Shown here piece after piece: positions 1-5,219 of a stretch of DNA of 7,707 nucleotides (within the stretch, counting starts at the first letter, position 1; each line of letters begins with the position of its first letter). Made by a program: the position numbers and the translations under genes. A model generated the notes under the pieces. The model was not told the DNA's origin. It ran no database searches and saw only the letters and a program-made list of their open reading frames with translations. The DNA lies in NCBI GenBank assembly GCA_017451665.1, contig JAFTNX010000176.1:1-7707 (forward strand), in the 5' to 3' direction. This DNA is from Oscillospiraceae bacterium (GTDB lineage: Bacteria > Bacillota > Clostridia > Oscillospirales > Ruminococcaceae).

Positions 1-1786
1 CGCTCAACGGCTTGATTTTGTTGAGTTTTTCAGCTGCCTCAAGACGCAGACCACGGATTTCCGTATAGTCAACCCCCTCCGGGAGCTTCTTGGCCTCGAG
101 TTTTCTCATCGCCTCAACCTGCTGAAGCTGAATGTTGATATACCCCTCGTACTTTATCATCAGTTCAACCTGCTCACGCACCTCAAAGCTCAGCTCAGGT
201 CTGTCCGGGTCGCAAAAAGCAAGCCCACTGTACGTCACCTGCGGACGTTTTATAAGCTGTGACATTTTACATCCAGTGGTAATCGGCTCTGTTCCCACCG
301 ATGTGAGGTACTCTGTCATCTGCTCGCTCGGGGCAACTGACAGCTTTTTGACTCTCTTAATTTCAGCTTCTATCTGTGCTTTTTTAGTTTCAAATTTTGC
401 AAATCTCTCATCGCTTATAAGTCCGATTTCGTGGCCGATTGGTGTAAGTCGCATATCGGCGTTATCCTGTCTCAGCAGTAATCTATACTCACTTCGGGAA
501 GTCAGCATTCTGTACGGGTCCATACAGCCTTTAGTCACCAAATCGTCAATAAGAGTACCGATATAAGAGCTTGCCCTGTCCAAAACCAACGGTTTTTCGC
601 CCTTAATCTTCTTAACGGCGTTGATTCCGGCTACAAGTCCCTGTGCAGCTGCCTCCTCATAACCTGAGGTACCATTAAACTGTCCTGCACCAAAAAGTCC
701 GCTGATATTCTTGAATTCAAGTGTCGGTAAAAGCTCCGTAGGGTCGCAACAATCGTATTCGATAGCGTATGCGTTACGCATAATTTCAACGTTTTCAAGA
801 CCTTCAATTGTTCGCATAAATTCCAGCTGAACATCCTCAGGAAGCGAAGTTGACATTCCCTGCAAATAAAATTCGTCAGTATCAAGTCCCATTGGCTCAA
901 TGAAAAGCTGATGTCTTGGTTTGTCAGAAAAACGCTTGATTTTGTCCTCGATAGACGGACAGTATCTTGGGCCGATTCCCTCAATTTTTCCACCATACAT
1001 AGCGCTCCTGTGAATGTTGTCAAGGATAACCTGGTGGGTTTTTGCATTTGTGTAGCCCACAAAACAGGAAACCTTGTTTTCAAGAGGCTTGTCGTTATCG
1101 AAGGAGAAAGGCACGATATGTTCGTCACCAAACTGTTCCTCAAGCTTTGAAAAGTCGATTGAACGTCTGTGAACTCGTGCAGGAGTACCCGTTTTGAAAC
1201 GACGAATGGTCACCCCAAGGGATTTGAGGCTTTCCGAGAGAAAAGTCGCAGGCATAACGTTGTCAGGGCCACTTTCATAGGAAGTTCCTCCAACGTGAAT
1301 TAAGCCCTTGAGATAAGTTCCCGTTGAAATAATTACTGCCTTGGCACCGTATTTTGCACCAAGTCGTGTGCCCACACCACAAATTTCACCGTTTTCTGAC
1401 AGAATTTCAGTAACTTCTGCCTGTCGGAGATACAAATTCTCCGTTTCTTCAACCTTTTTCTTCATGTAATCGTGGTATTTCACTCTGTCAGCCTGAACTC
1501 TCAGGGAATGAACGGCAGGGCCTTTTCCTAAGTTTAAAATTCGGCTCTGAATGAATGTGGCGTCAGCAGCCTTGCCCATTTCGCCACCGAGGGCGTCAAT
1601 TTCACGGACAAGATGTCCCTTTGCAGTACCACCTATCGAAGGGTTGCAAGGGAGATTTGCAAGTGCGTCAAGGGAAATTGTGAAAAGCGCAGTTTTCATT
1701 CCCAATCGGGCTGACGCAAGGGCAGCCTCAACGCCTGCGTGACCTGCAACAACAACTGCCACGTCAAATGTATCAAAAAATTCCAT
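1..1786 (-). CDS. mnmG: MnmG (GidA), tRNA uridine-5-carboxymethylaminomethyl modification enzyme, 3' end cut by the window
   Basis: FAD-dependent cytoplasmic enzyme that, with MnmE, installs the (carboxymethyl)aminomethyl group at C5 of the wobble uridine (U34) of several tRNAs. About 595 codons are visible; the E. coli protein has about 629, so roughly 30 C-terminal residues are missing at base 1. The N-terminus has the Rossmann strand followed by AGHAG (residues 14-18), then CNPSIGG (Cys47), KGHLVREIDALGGEMG, GPAVHSLR, KTGTPARV, GPRYCPSIEDK (Cys about 276), PMGLDTDEFYLQGMS and GAGQFNGTSGYEEAAAQGL, and near the edge IKYEGYI. I associate the two cysteines with catalysis from family knowledge. 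The ATG at 1786 has AAAGGA eight bases upstream. Oddity: the first Gly of the GxGxxG FAD motif is Val13 (GTT, 1748-1750), see findings. The gene follows ybaK after a 185-base gap with parS and stem-loops; I see no clear promoter in that gap. Confidence 0.97.
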   Translation of the reverse strand, partial: MEFFDTFDVAVVVAGHAGVEAALASARLGMKTALFTISLDALANLPCNPSIGGTAKGHLVREIDALGGEMGKAADATFIQSRILNLGKGPAVHSLRVQADRVKYHDYMKKKVEETENLYLRQAEVTEILSENGEICGVGTRLGAKYGAKAVIISTGTYLKGLIHVGGTSYESGPDNVMPATFLSESLKSLGVTIRRFKTGTPARVHRRSIDFSKLEEQFGDEHIVPFSFDNDKPLENKVSCFVGYTNAKTHQVILDNIHRSAMYGGKIEGIGPRYCPSIEDKIKRFSDKPRHQLFIEPMGLDTDEFYLQGMSTSLPEDVQLEFMRTIEGLENVEIMRNAYAIEYDCCDPTELLPTLEFKNISGLFGAGQFNGTSGYEEAAAQGLVAGINAVKKIKGEKPLVLDRASSYIGTLIDDLVTKGCMDPYRMLTSRSEYRLLLRQDNADMRLTPIGHEIGLISDERFAKFETKKAQIEAEIKRVKKLSVAPSEQMTEYLTSVGTEPITTGCKMSQLIKRPQVTYSGLAFCDPDRPELSFEVREQVELMIKYEGYINIQLQQVEAMRKLEAKKLPEGVDYTEIRGLRLEAAEKLNKIKPLS

Positions 1787-1843
1787 TAAATCAATCCTTT
1801 ATGTTTTGAGTTGACTCATAATTTTCGTTTTAAATGTTATTTC

Positions 1844-1865
1844 GGAGAATGTGTAACATTCCACC
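1844..1865. repeat. Stem-loop repeat, copy 1 (imperfect)
   Basis: GAATGT-GTA-ACATTC forms a 6-bp stem with a 3-base loop. One more G-C pair, an A/A mismatch and two further G-C pairs extend it. It shares the GGAGAATGYGTARCATTC pattern with the second copy 43 bases downstream on the plus strand. It lies between ybaK and mnmG. No T-tract follows on the minus strand, so it does not look like a terminator for the genes here. It could be a small dispersed palindrome or an mRNA-stabilising structure in the mnmG leader. Confidence 0.6.
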
Positions 1866-1886
1866 GTTTAAGATTACCGACATACG

Positions 1887-1907
1887 GGAGAATGCGTAGC
1901 ATTCTCC
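1887..1907. repeat. Stem-loop repeat, copy 2 (perfect 9-bp stem)
   Basis: GGAGAATGC-GTA-GCATTCTCC is a perfect inverted repeat with a 3-base loop. On the plus strand it is followed by ATTTTTA, so it could end plus-strand transcripts weakly. On the minus strand, where the genes lie, there is no T-tract. It is 11 bases from the parS palindrome. It and copy 1 differ by compensating changes (GC/GC against GT/AC next to the loop), which suggests that the fold itself is kept. Confidence 0.65.
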
Positions 1908-1918
1908 ATTTTTACTAA

Positions 1919-1934
1919 TGTTCCACGTGGAACA
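1919..1934. promoter_or_regulatory. parS, ParB/Spo0J-binding centromere site
   Basis: TGTTCCACGTGGAACA is a perfect 16-base palindrome (18 bases with the flanking A/T). It matches the chromosomal parS consensus TGTTNCACGTGAAACA except for a symmetric A-to-G change in the right half. In Firmicutes, parS sites cluster near the origin and are bound by ParB (Spo0J), which loads SMC for chromosome segregation. Its place between ybaK and mnmG, in the block that usually lies next to parA-parB, fits this role. The parA/parB genes are not in the window. Confidence 0.88.
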
Positions 1935-1946
1935 TATTTTAAGATA

Positions 1947-1962
1947 TCCACGATGGAACATT
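1947..1962. promoter_or_regulatory. Degenerate parS-like half-site pair with a one-base insertion
   Basis: TCCACGATGGAACATT repeats the core of the neighbouring parS (TCCACG-TGGAACAT) with an extra A at the centre, and the left arm lacks the outer TGT. ParB half-site spacing is normally fixed, so this is more likely a decayed duplicate or a half-site used during ParB spreading than a full site. Its 3' end lies 9 bases from the ybaK stop. Confidence 0.4.
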
Positions 1963-1971
1963 GAGAAAAAA

Positions 1972-2454
1972 CTAAACAGTAACCTTATCAAACTTTCCGT
2001 TTATGACTTTTACCAAATCAAGAGGGGAAAGTCGAATTTGCGTGCCGATTTTACCACCACTGACGGTTATCCAGTCCTGAGCTTCGGCAGAGCTGTCAAT
2101 CACCGTCACAAAAGGCTTTTTCATTCCAACCGGGGAACAACCACCACGAATGTACCCGGTAGTTTTCAAAAGGTCTTTTACTGCAAGCATTTCCACTCGC
2201 TTGACGCCAACGGACTTTGCAGCTGCCTTTAAATCAAGCTCCTCACAAACGGGGATTACAAACACAAAAAACGCCGTTTTTCCGTTATTTTCTTTATAAA
2301 ATGTCACAAGAGTTTTAAAGCACTTCTCATAGGGTATTCCACAGGTCTCGGCAACGTGAACTCCGTCAACCTGCCCGTCAGATTTATAAGTATAGGCAGA
2401 AAATTCGACTCCTGCCTTTTCTAAAATTCGCATTACATTAGTTTTTTCAGCCAT
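1972..2454 (-). CDS. ybaK: YbaK/EbsC-family Cys-tRNA(Pro) deacylase
   Basis: Predicted 160-residue cytoplasmic editing enzyme that hydrolyses Cys wrongly attached to tRNA(Pro), correcting ProRS errors in trans. The length is normal for the family (about 150-160). Recognisable parts are the N-terminal VMRILEKAGVEF helix, the HVAETCGIP segment, Lys47 in FKTLVTF (the lysine I take to be the conserved active-site one), the V-rich core strand ending VIPVCEELDLK, and the glycine-rich GGCSPVGMKK motif (residues 104-113). Its ATG lies one base after the mnmE stop codon, with only a weak GTAGGT upstream, so it is probably translated by coupling to mnmE. It ends with TAG. The gene sits between mnmE and mnmG, which are adjacent in many Firmicutes. 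The symbol is the family name; exact substrate choice (Cys-tRNA(Pro) against other mischarged tRNAs) cannot be read from sequence. Confidence 0.93.
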   Translation of the reverse strand: MAEKTNVMRILEKAGVEFSAYTYKSDGQVDGVHVAETCGIPYEKCFKTLVTFYKENNGKTAFFVFVIPVCEELDLKAAAKSVGVKRVEMLAVKDLLKTTGYIRGGCSPVGMKKPFVTVIDSSAEAQDWITVSGGKIGTQIRLSPLDLVKVINGKFDKVTV

Positions 2455-2455
2455 A

Positions 2456-3811
2456 TTATTTACCTACGCAGAATTTTGAGAACACCTGCGCCACAACAGC
2501 CTCGCTGACCTTTTCACCAGTCAGCTCAAGAAGTGAGTCGAGGGCTGATTCCAGAGTAACCGTCACGCAGTCAAGGGAAACCCCCATTTCGAGAGTTTCA
2601 AGTGTCTCTTTTAAGTATCTTAATGAATTTTCAGCACAGAATTTCTGTCTTTCGTTTGCAAAAGAATCGGTGTTTGAATCAAAATTATAAAGCTCAAACA
2701 TCTTCTGAAGCATTTCTGAAAGTTCCTCAAGCTGTAAATCATTCTTAGCTGAAATTTCCACAACGTAAGGAGAAATTCCCAGAAAATCCCTTTTATCAAG
2801 TTTCTGTTCCAAATCGCTTTTATTTAAAATCACAACTGATTTTTTGTCCTTGACAAGTTCCAGAAGCTCCTTGTCCTGCTCATCAAGAGGCTGTGAGCCG
2901 TCAAAAACAGCAATTACAAGCTGTGCTGTTTCGCATTTTTTTCGTGCAAGCTCAATACCCACATTTTCAACCTTATCGTCAGTTTCACGGATTCCCGCCG
3001 TGTCGGAAAGCCTCAGAACAAGCTCGCCCACCCTTGCAGTTTCCTCGATAATATCTCGGGTTGTGCCTGCGATATCGGTAACAATTGAGCGTTCGTATCC
3101 AAGAAGATTATTCAACAGGGTGGATTTTCCCACGTTTGCTTTGCCCACAATGACGGTATCAATACCCTCTCTTAAAATTTTTCCACAGTCATAGCCTCTG
3201 ATGATTTTTTCCATAACGGAAATTGCTTCCAAAAGGGAATTACGCAAGGTTTCAGGCTCCACTTCGGGAAGGTCCTCTTCGGGGTAGTCAACCCACGCAG
3301 AAAGTTCCCCTAAAATCTTAACAAGGCGGTCTGAAACCCCCTTTATCTGCTTGAACATTTTACCCTCTCTTGCGTTTACGGCAGAGTTGAGGGCCTGTTT
3401 TCCGTTTGCAGAAATAACATCCATAACAGCCTCAGCCTGTGTGAGAGAAATTTTTCCGTTTAAGAATGCTCTTTTTGTAAATTCGCCAGCCTCGGCAGGT
3501 TTTGCGCCTGCCTCAATACAAGCCCTCAGCACCTGTTTTGTGACAAAAATTCCCCCGTGACAGGAAATCTCACAAACGTCCTCACCCGTATATGATTCAG
3601 GGGCTTTAAAAACTGTGAGAATGCCGTCGTCAATAACCTTTCCGTCGCTTAAAGTTTTTCCATAAGCGCAGGTATAGCCTTCCATTTTTAAAACGTCTTT
3701 TTTGGTTTTAAAAATCTTTGCTGCAATCTCAACAGCCTTTTCGCCACTTATTCTTATAACTGAAATTCCACCTGCTGCATTTGATGTGGAAATAGCTGCA
3801 ATTGTTGACAT
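2456..3811 (-). CDS. mnmE: MnmE (TrmE), tRNA modification GTPase
   Basis: GTPase partner of MnmG in wobble-uridine modification of tRNA. At 451 residues it is the usual length. The N-terminal formyl-THF-binding, dimerisation domain starts MSTIAAISTSNAAGGIS and contains RISG and GEFTKRAFLNGK. The GTPase domain is inserted in the helical domain and is complete: G1 GKANVGKST (223-231), G2 GTTRD (249-253), G3 DTAG (270-273), G4 NKSD (330-333) and G5 SAK (354-356). The protein ends FCVGK, which keeps the C-x-G-K C-terminal motif with its Cys (residue 448). The ATG at 3811 has a strong GGAGGA site six bases upstream. It is followed after one base by ybaK. A promoter candidate lies 37-64 bases upstream of the start, at the edge of a palindrome-rich gap, so mnmE-ybaK may be transcribed apart from the khpB operon. 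Confidence 0.98.
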   Translation of the reverse strand: MSTIAAISTSNAAGGISVIRISGEKAVEIAAKIFKTKKDVLKMEGYTCAYGKTLSDGKVIDDGILTVFKAPESYTGEDVCEISCHGGIFVTKQVLRACIEAGAKPAEAGEFTKRAFLNGKISLTQAEAVMDVISANGKQALNSAVNAREGKMFKQIKGVSDRLVKILGELSAWVDYPEEDLPEVEPETLRNSLLEAISVMEKIIRGYDCGKILREGIDTVIVGKANVGKSTLLNNLLGYERSIVTDIAGTTRDIIEETARVGELVLRLSDTAGIRETDDKVENVGIELARKKCETAQLVIAVFDGSQPLDEQDKELLELVKDKKSVVILNKSDLEQKLDKRDFLGISPYVVEISAKNDLQLEELSEMLQKMFELYNFDSNTDSFANERQKFCAENSLRYLKETLETLEMGVSLDCVTVTLESALDSLLELTGEKVSEAVVAQVFSKFCVGK

Positions 3812-3847
3812 AATTCCTCCATCTGAATTTTACATAACAAAATAATC

Positions 3848-3875
3848 AATATAAAAGTTTCGTCCACCTTTTCAA
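3848..3875 (-). promoter_or_regulatory. Candidate sigma-A promoter for mnmE-ybaK
   Basis: Read on the minus strand: TTGAAA (3875-3870), a 16-base spacer, then TATATT (3853-3848). Each box differs from consensus by one base. The spacer is one base shorter than ideal. It would place the transcript start roughly 30 bases before the mnmE ATG. The -35 box lies inside the inner hairpin (3865-3880) and the spacer contains one arm of the outer stem, so promoter and repeat are physically joined. Confidence 0.45.
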
Positions 3876-3907
3876 AGGTGTAGCCTTCGTTTTGTGGTAC
3901 GAAACTT
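3855..3907. repeat. Two-level hairpin upstream of mnmE
   Basis: The outer arms AAGTTTCGT (3855-3863) and ACGAAACTT (3899-3907) are perfect 9-base complements. Inside them lies a second perfect hairpin, CACCTTT-TC-AAAGGTG (3865-3880), leaving an unpaired GT-rich arm. On the minus strand the outer stem is followed by TTTATATT, so it might act as a weak terminator or attenuator for read-through from khpB. The stem also overlaps the promoter candidate. It resembles dispersed palindromes I recall from Ruminococcaceae-type genomes, which I have not verified. Confidence 0.6.
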
Positions 3908-3970
3908 CCATTAAAATAAAACGCCCATACTAAATGGTGACAGTCATATAGAAGTTTTATATATTCTATT

Positions 3971-4133
3971 GAGGAAAACCCTTTTGAAAAAGGGTTATTC
4001 CTCAAACTCCTTTCCTAAAACTTTAGTATTAATTTAAGCCTGATAGGGTTTTAACCCTATGTGGCTTAAATAATTATTATTAAAGTCTTTGGAAGGGGGC
4101 TCGGGGGAGAACCTTTCTTCAGAAAGGTTTCCC
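3971..4133. repeat. Large nested imperfect palindrome (about 163 bases)
   Basis: Three hairpins share one axis near base 4051. The left one (3971-4003) is GAGGAA-AACCCTTTT-GA-AAAAGGGTT-A-TTCCTC. The central one (4032-4071) has perfect outer 9-base arms ATTTAAGCC/GGCTTAAAT and an inner ATAGGGTT-TT-AACCCTAT stem. The right one (4105-4133) is AACCTTTCT-TC-AGAAAGGTT with a GGGA/TCCC base. The left and right hairpins with their flanks are inverted copies of each other: a hand-made ungapped alignment of 60 bases (left arm from 3973, right arm from 4133) gives 44 matches. No T-tract follows on either strand, so a plain terminator is unlikely. It may be a MITE-like or REP-like dispersed element. Confidence 0.75.
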
Positions 4134-4181
4134 ACGATAAAAACATATAAATTTTCTGTAAAACTATCGCCGTTAGTCAAG

Positions 4182-4207
4182 GGCGTTTTTGCGAGGCGAT
4201 TAACGCC
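4182..4207 (-). terminator. Possible weak terminator or structure at the end of khpB
   Basis: GGCGTT and AACGCC form a 6-bp stem around a 14-base loop, starting at the last base of the khpB stop codon. A competing stem CGCC/GGCG can form with bases 4169-4185. On the minus strand the nearest T-rich stretch (GTTTTAC) is about 15 bases further on, so this is not a standard intrinsic terminator. It may mark the end of the rpmH-khpB transcript, but that is an inference. Confidence 0.25.
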
Positions 4208-4989
4208 TAAAATTCAATTTTTGAATAGAGGCCTGCGCCTGTCATTGTATCTTCAGGCTTTGGCTTTTTATATTCCTTTTCAAAAGAAGTAGTAATATCA
4301 AAAGACTTCTGTGTTCTGTTGAAATTCTTCTTTCCACCACGTCTTTCTCTTCTGTCGTTTCTGAAATTCTTCTTTTCAGTTGAGCTGATAAGAACCTTTC
4401 TGTAAGGTTCTTCACCAACAGAGCGTGAAGTAACGCCTTCAACCTCTGAAACAGCAGCGTGAATAATTCTTCTCTCGTAAGGATTCATAGGTTCAAGGGC
4501 AGCTGTTCTTCCGTTTTTCTTAACGCTTGCAGCCATCTTCTTTGCAAGTTCTTCAAGCTGTGCCTTTCTTCTTTCTCTGAATCCGCCACAGTCGATTGAA
4601 ATTCTGTAATAATCCCTGTCAATCTTGTTGCAAGCAAGTGAAGCAAGGTACTGGAGGCTGTCAAGAGCCTCACCCTTCTTTCCGATAAAACTTTCGATAT
4701 CGACACCTGAAAGTTCAATTTCAGCGCCGTTTTCGTTTTCCTTAACGTCAGCCTTAACGTTTGTAAGACCTGCTGCTTCAAGCACCTTTTTGATATACTT
4801 TACTGAAAGGTCAGCCTTTGTTTCAGCGTATTCAGCCTCAACCTTAGCCTCGCCCTTGATTTTTCCAAAAAATGACTTCTTTGGTTCTTCGATTACGTTA
4901 AAAGTAATTCTATCTTCGCTTGCTCCGAACTTTTCACAAGCAAGAGCCTTAGCTTCTTCAACAGTTTTTGCTGTAAAAATTTCCTTCAT
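4207..4989 (-). CDS. khpB: KhpB (Jag, SpoIIIJ-associated), KH/R3H RNA-binding protein
   Basis: Cytoplasmic RNA-binding protein of 260 residues, encoded next to YidC in most Firmicutes; related proteins pair with KhpA and affect cell elongation and sRNA-mediated control. The Jag-N domain (about 1-52) contains TVEEAKALACEKFG and the usual KKSFFGKIKGEAKV segment. A short linker leads to the KH domain (about 60-150) with the GxxG loop GKKG at 103-106 and the DYYRISIDCGGFRERR segment. The R3H domain (about 150-205) has PMNPYERRIIH, with Arg173 and His177 as the R-x3-H pair, and SRSVGEEPYRKVLI. A basic, Asn/Arg/Lys-rich tail follows (about 205-260), ending LYSKIEF. This tail and the short linker between Jag-N and KH are the variable parts of the family. 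The ATG at 4989 has AGAGGA eight bases upstream. It starts 17 bases after the end of the small frame at 5007-5201 and ends with TAG. Confidence 0.95.
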   Translation of the reverse strand: MKEIFTAKTVEEAKALACEKFGASEDRITFNVIEEPKKSFFGKIKGEAKVEAEYAETKADLSVKYIKKVLEAAGLTNVKADVKENENGAEIELSGVDIESFIGKKGEALDSLQYLASLACNKIDRDYYRISIDCGGFRERRKAQLEELAKKMAASVKKNGRTAALEPMNPYERRIIHAAVSEVEGVTSRSVGEEPYRKVLISSTEKKNFRNDRRERRGGKKNFNRTQKSFDITTSFEKEYKKPKPEDTMTGAGLYSKIEF

Positions 4990-5006
4990 AAAATCAATCC
5001 TCTCTT

Positions 5007-5201
5007 TTAATCCTCATGATACTCATCGCCGTACTTTTCAGCCATACGTTTTCTTGCTTCATTAAGTCTCTGTCTTTGTAAATCCTTGATTTCAGACTTT
5101 GAGAGCTTCTTTTCTTCTTCAAGCTCGTCAAACTTTCTGTCAGCGGCAGCCTTAACTCCGCCATTCTGTGACATCATCTGAGCCTCAAGAGCCTTTTCCA
5201 T
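5007..5201 (-). CDS. Small charged protein, probably the detached C-terminal tail of YidC
   Basis: A 64-residue frame starting MEKALEAQMMSQNGG and ending EKYGDEYHED. It is very rich in Lys, Glu, Arg and Ala, predicted helical, with no membrane segment or signal peptide. It lies in exactly the same frame as yidC: after the yidC stop TAG (5222-5220) six sense codons (SGKKTF) lead straight into this ATG. No good ribosome binding site precedes the ATG; the nearest is a GGAAAG about ten bases away. YidC proteins of Gram-positive bacteria often carry a basic cytoplasmic tail that helps ribosome docking, and the basic stretch before the TAG followed by this segment reads as such a tail. So this is either a tail lost to a nonsense change, a tail made by UAG read-through, or a small protein translated on its own. 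The first is my preferred reading. Confidence 0.5.
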   Translation of the reverse strand: MEKALEAQMMSQNGGVKAAADRKFDELEEEKKLSKSEIKDLQRQRLNEARKRMAEKYGDEYHED

Positions 5202-5219
5202 AAAGGTTTTCTTTCCGCT

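Larger units (their letters stand above)
3812..4206. other. 395-base gap between khpB and mnmE, filled with palindromes
   Basis: I find no convincing gene here. The stretch holds a branched hairpin with an embedded promoter candidate next to mnmE, a large nested imperfect palindrome (3971-4133), and short GC-rich inverted repeats just after khpB (4182-4207). An open frame of 83 codons crosses 3754-4005 on the minus strand. It runs through the hairpins and into mnmE in another frame, has no ribosome binding site I would trust, and looks non-coding. Confidence 0.75.

Noticed and set aside
631..1143. Long open frames (170 and 79 codons) within mnmG in other frames
   Set aside because: They lie wholly inside the strongly conserved mnmG reading frame and have no recognisable protein features.
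3754..4005. 83-codon open frame on the minus strand upstream of mnmE
   Set aside because: It overlaps the mnmE start in another frame, runs through hairpin repeats, lacks a clear ribosome binding site and matches no family I know.
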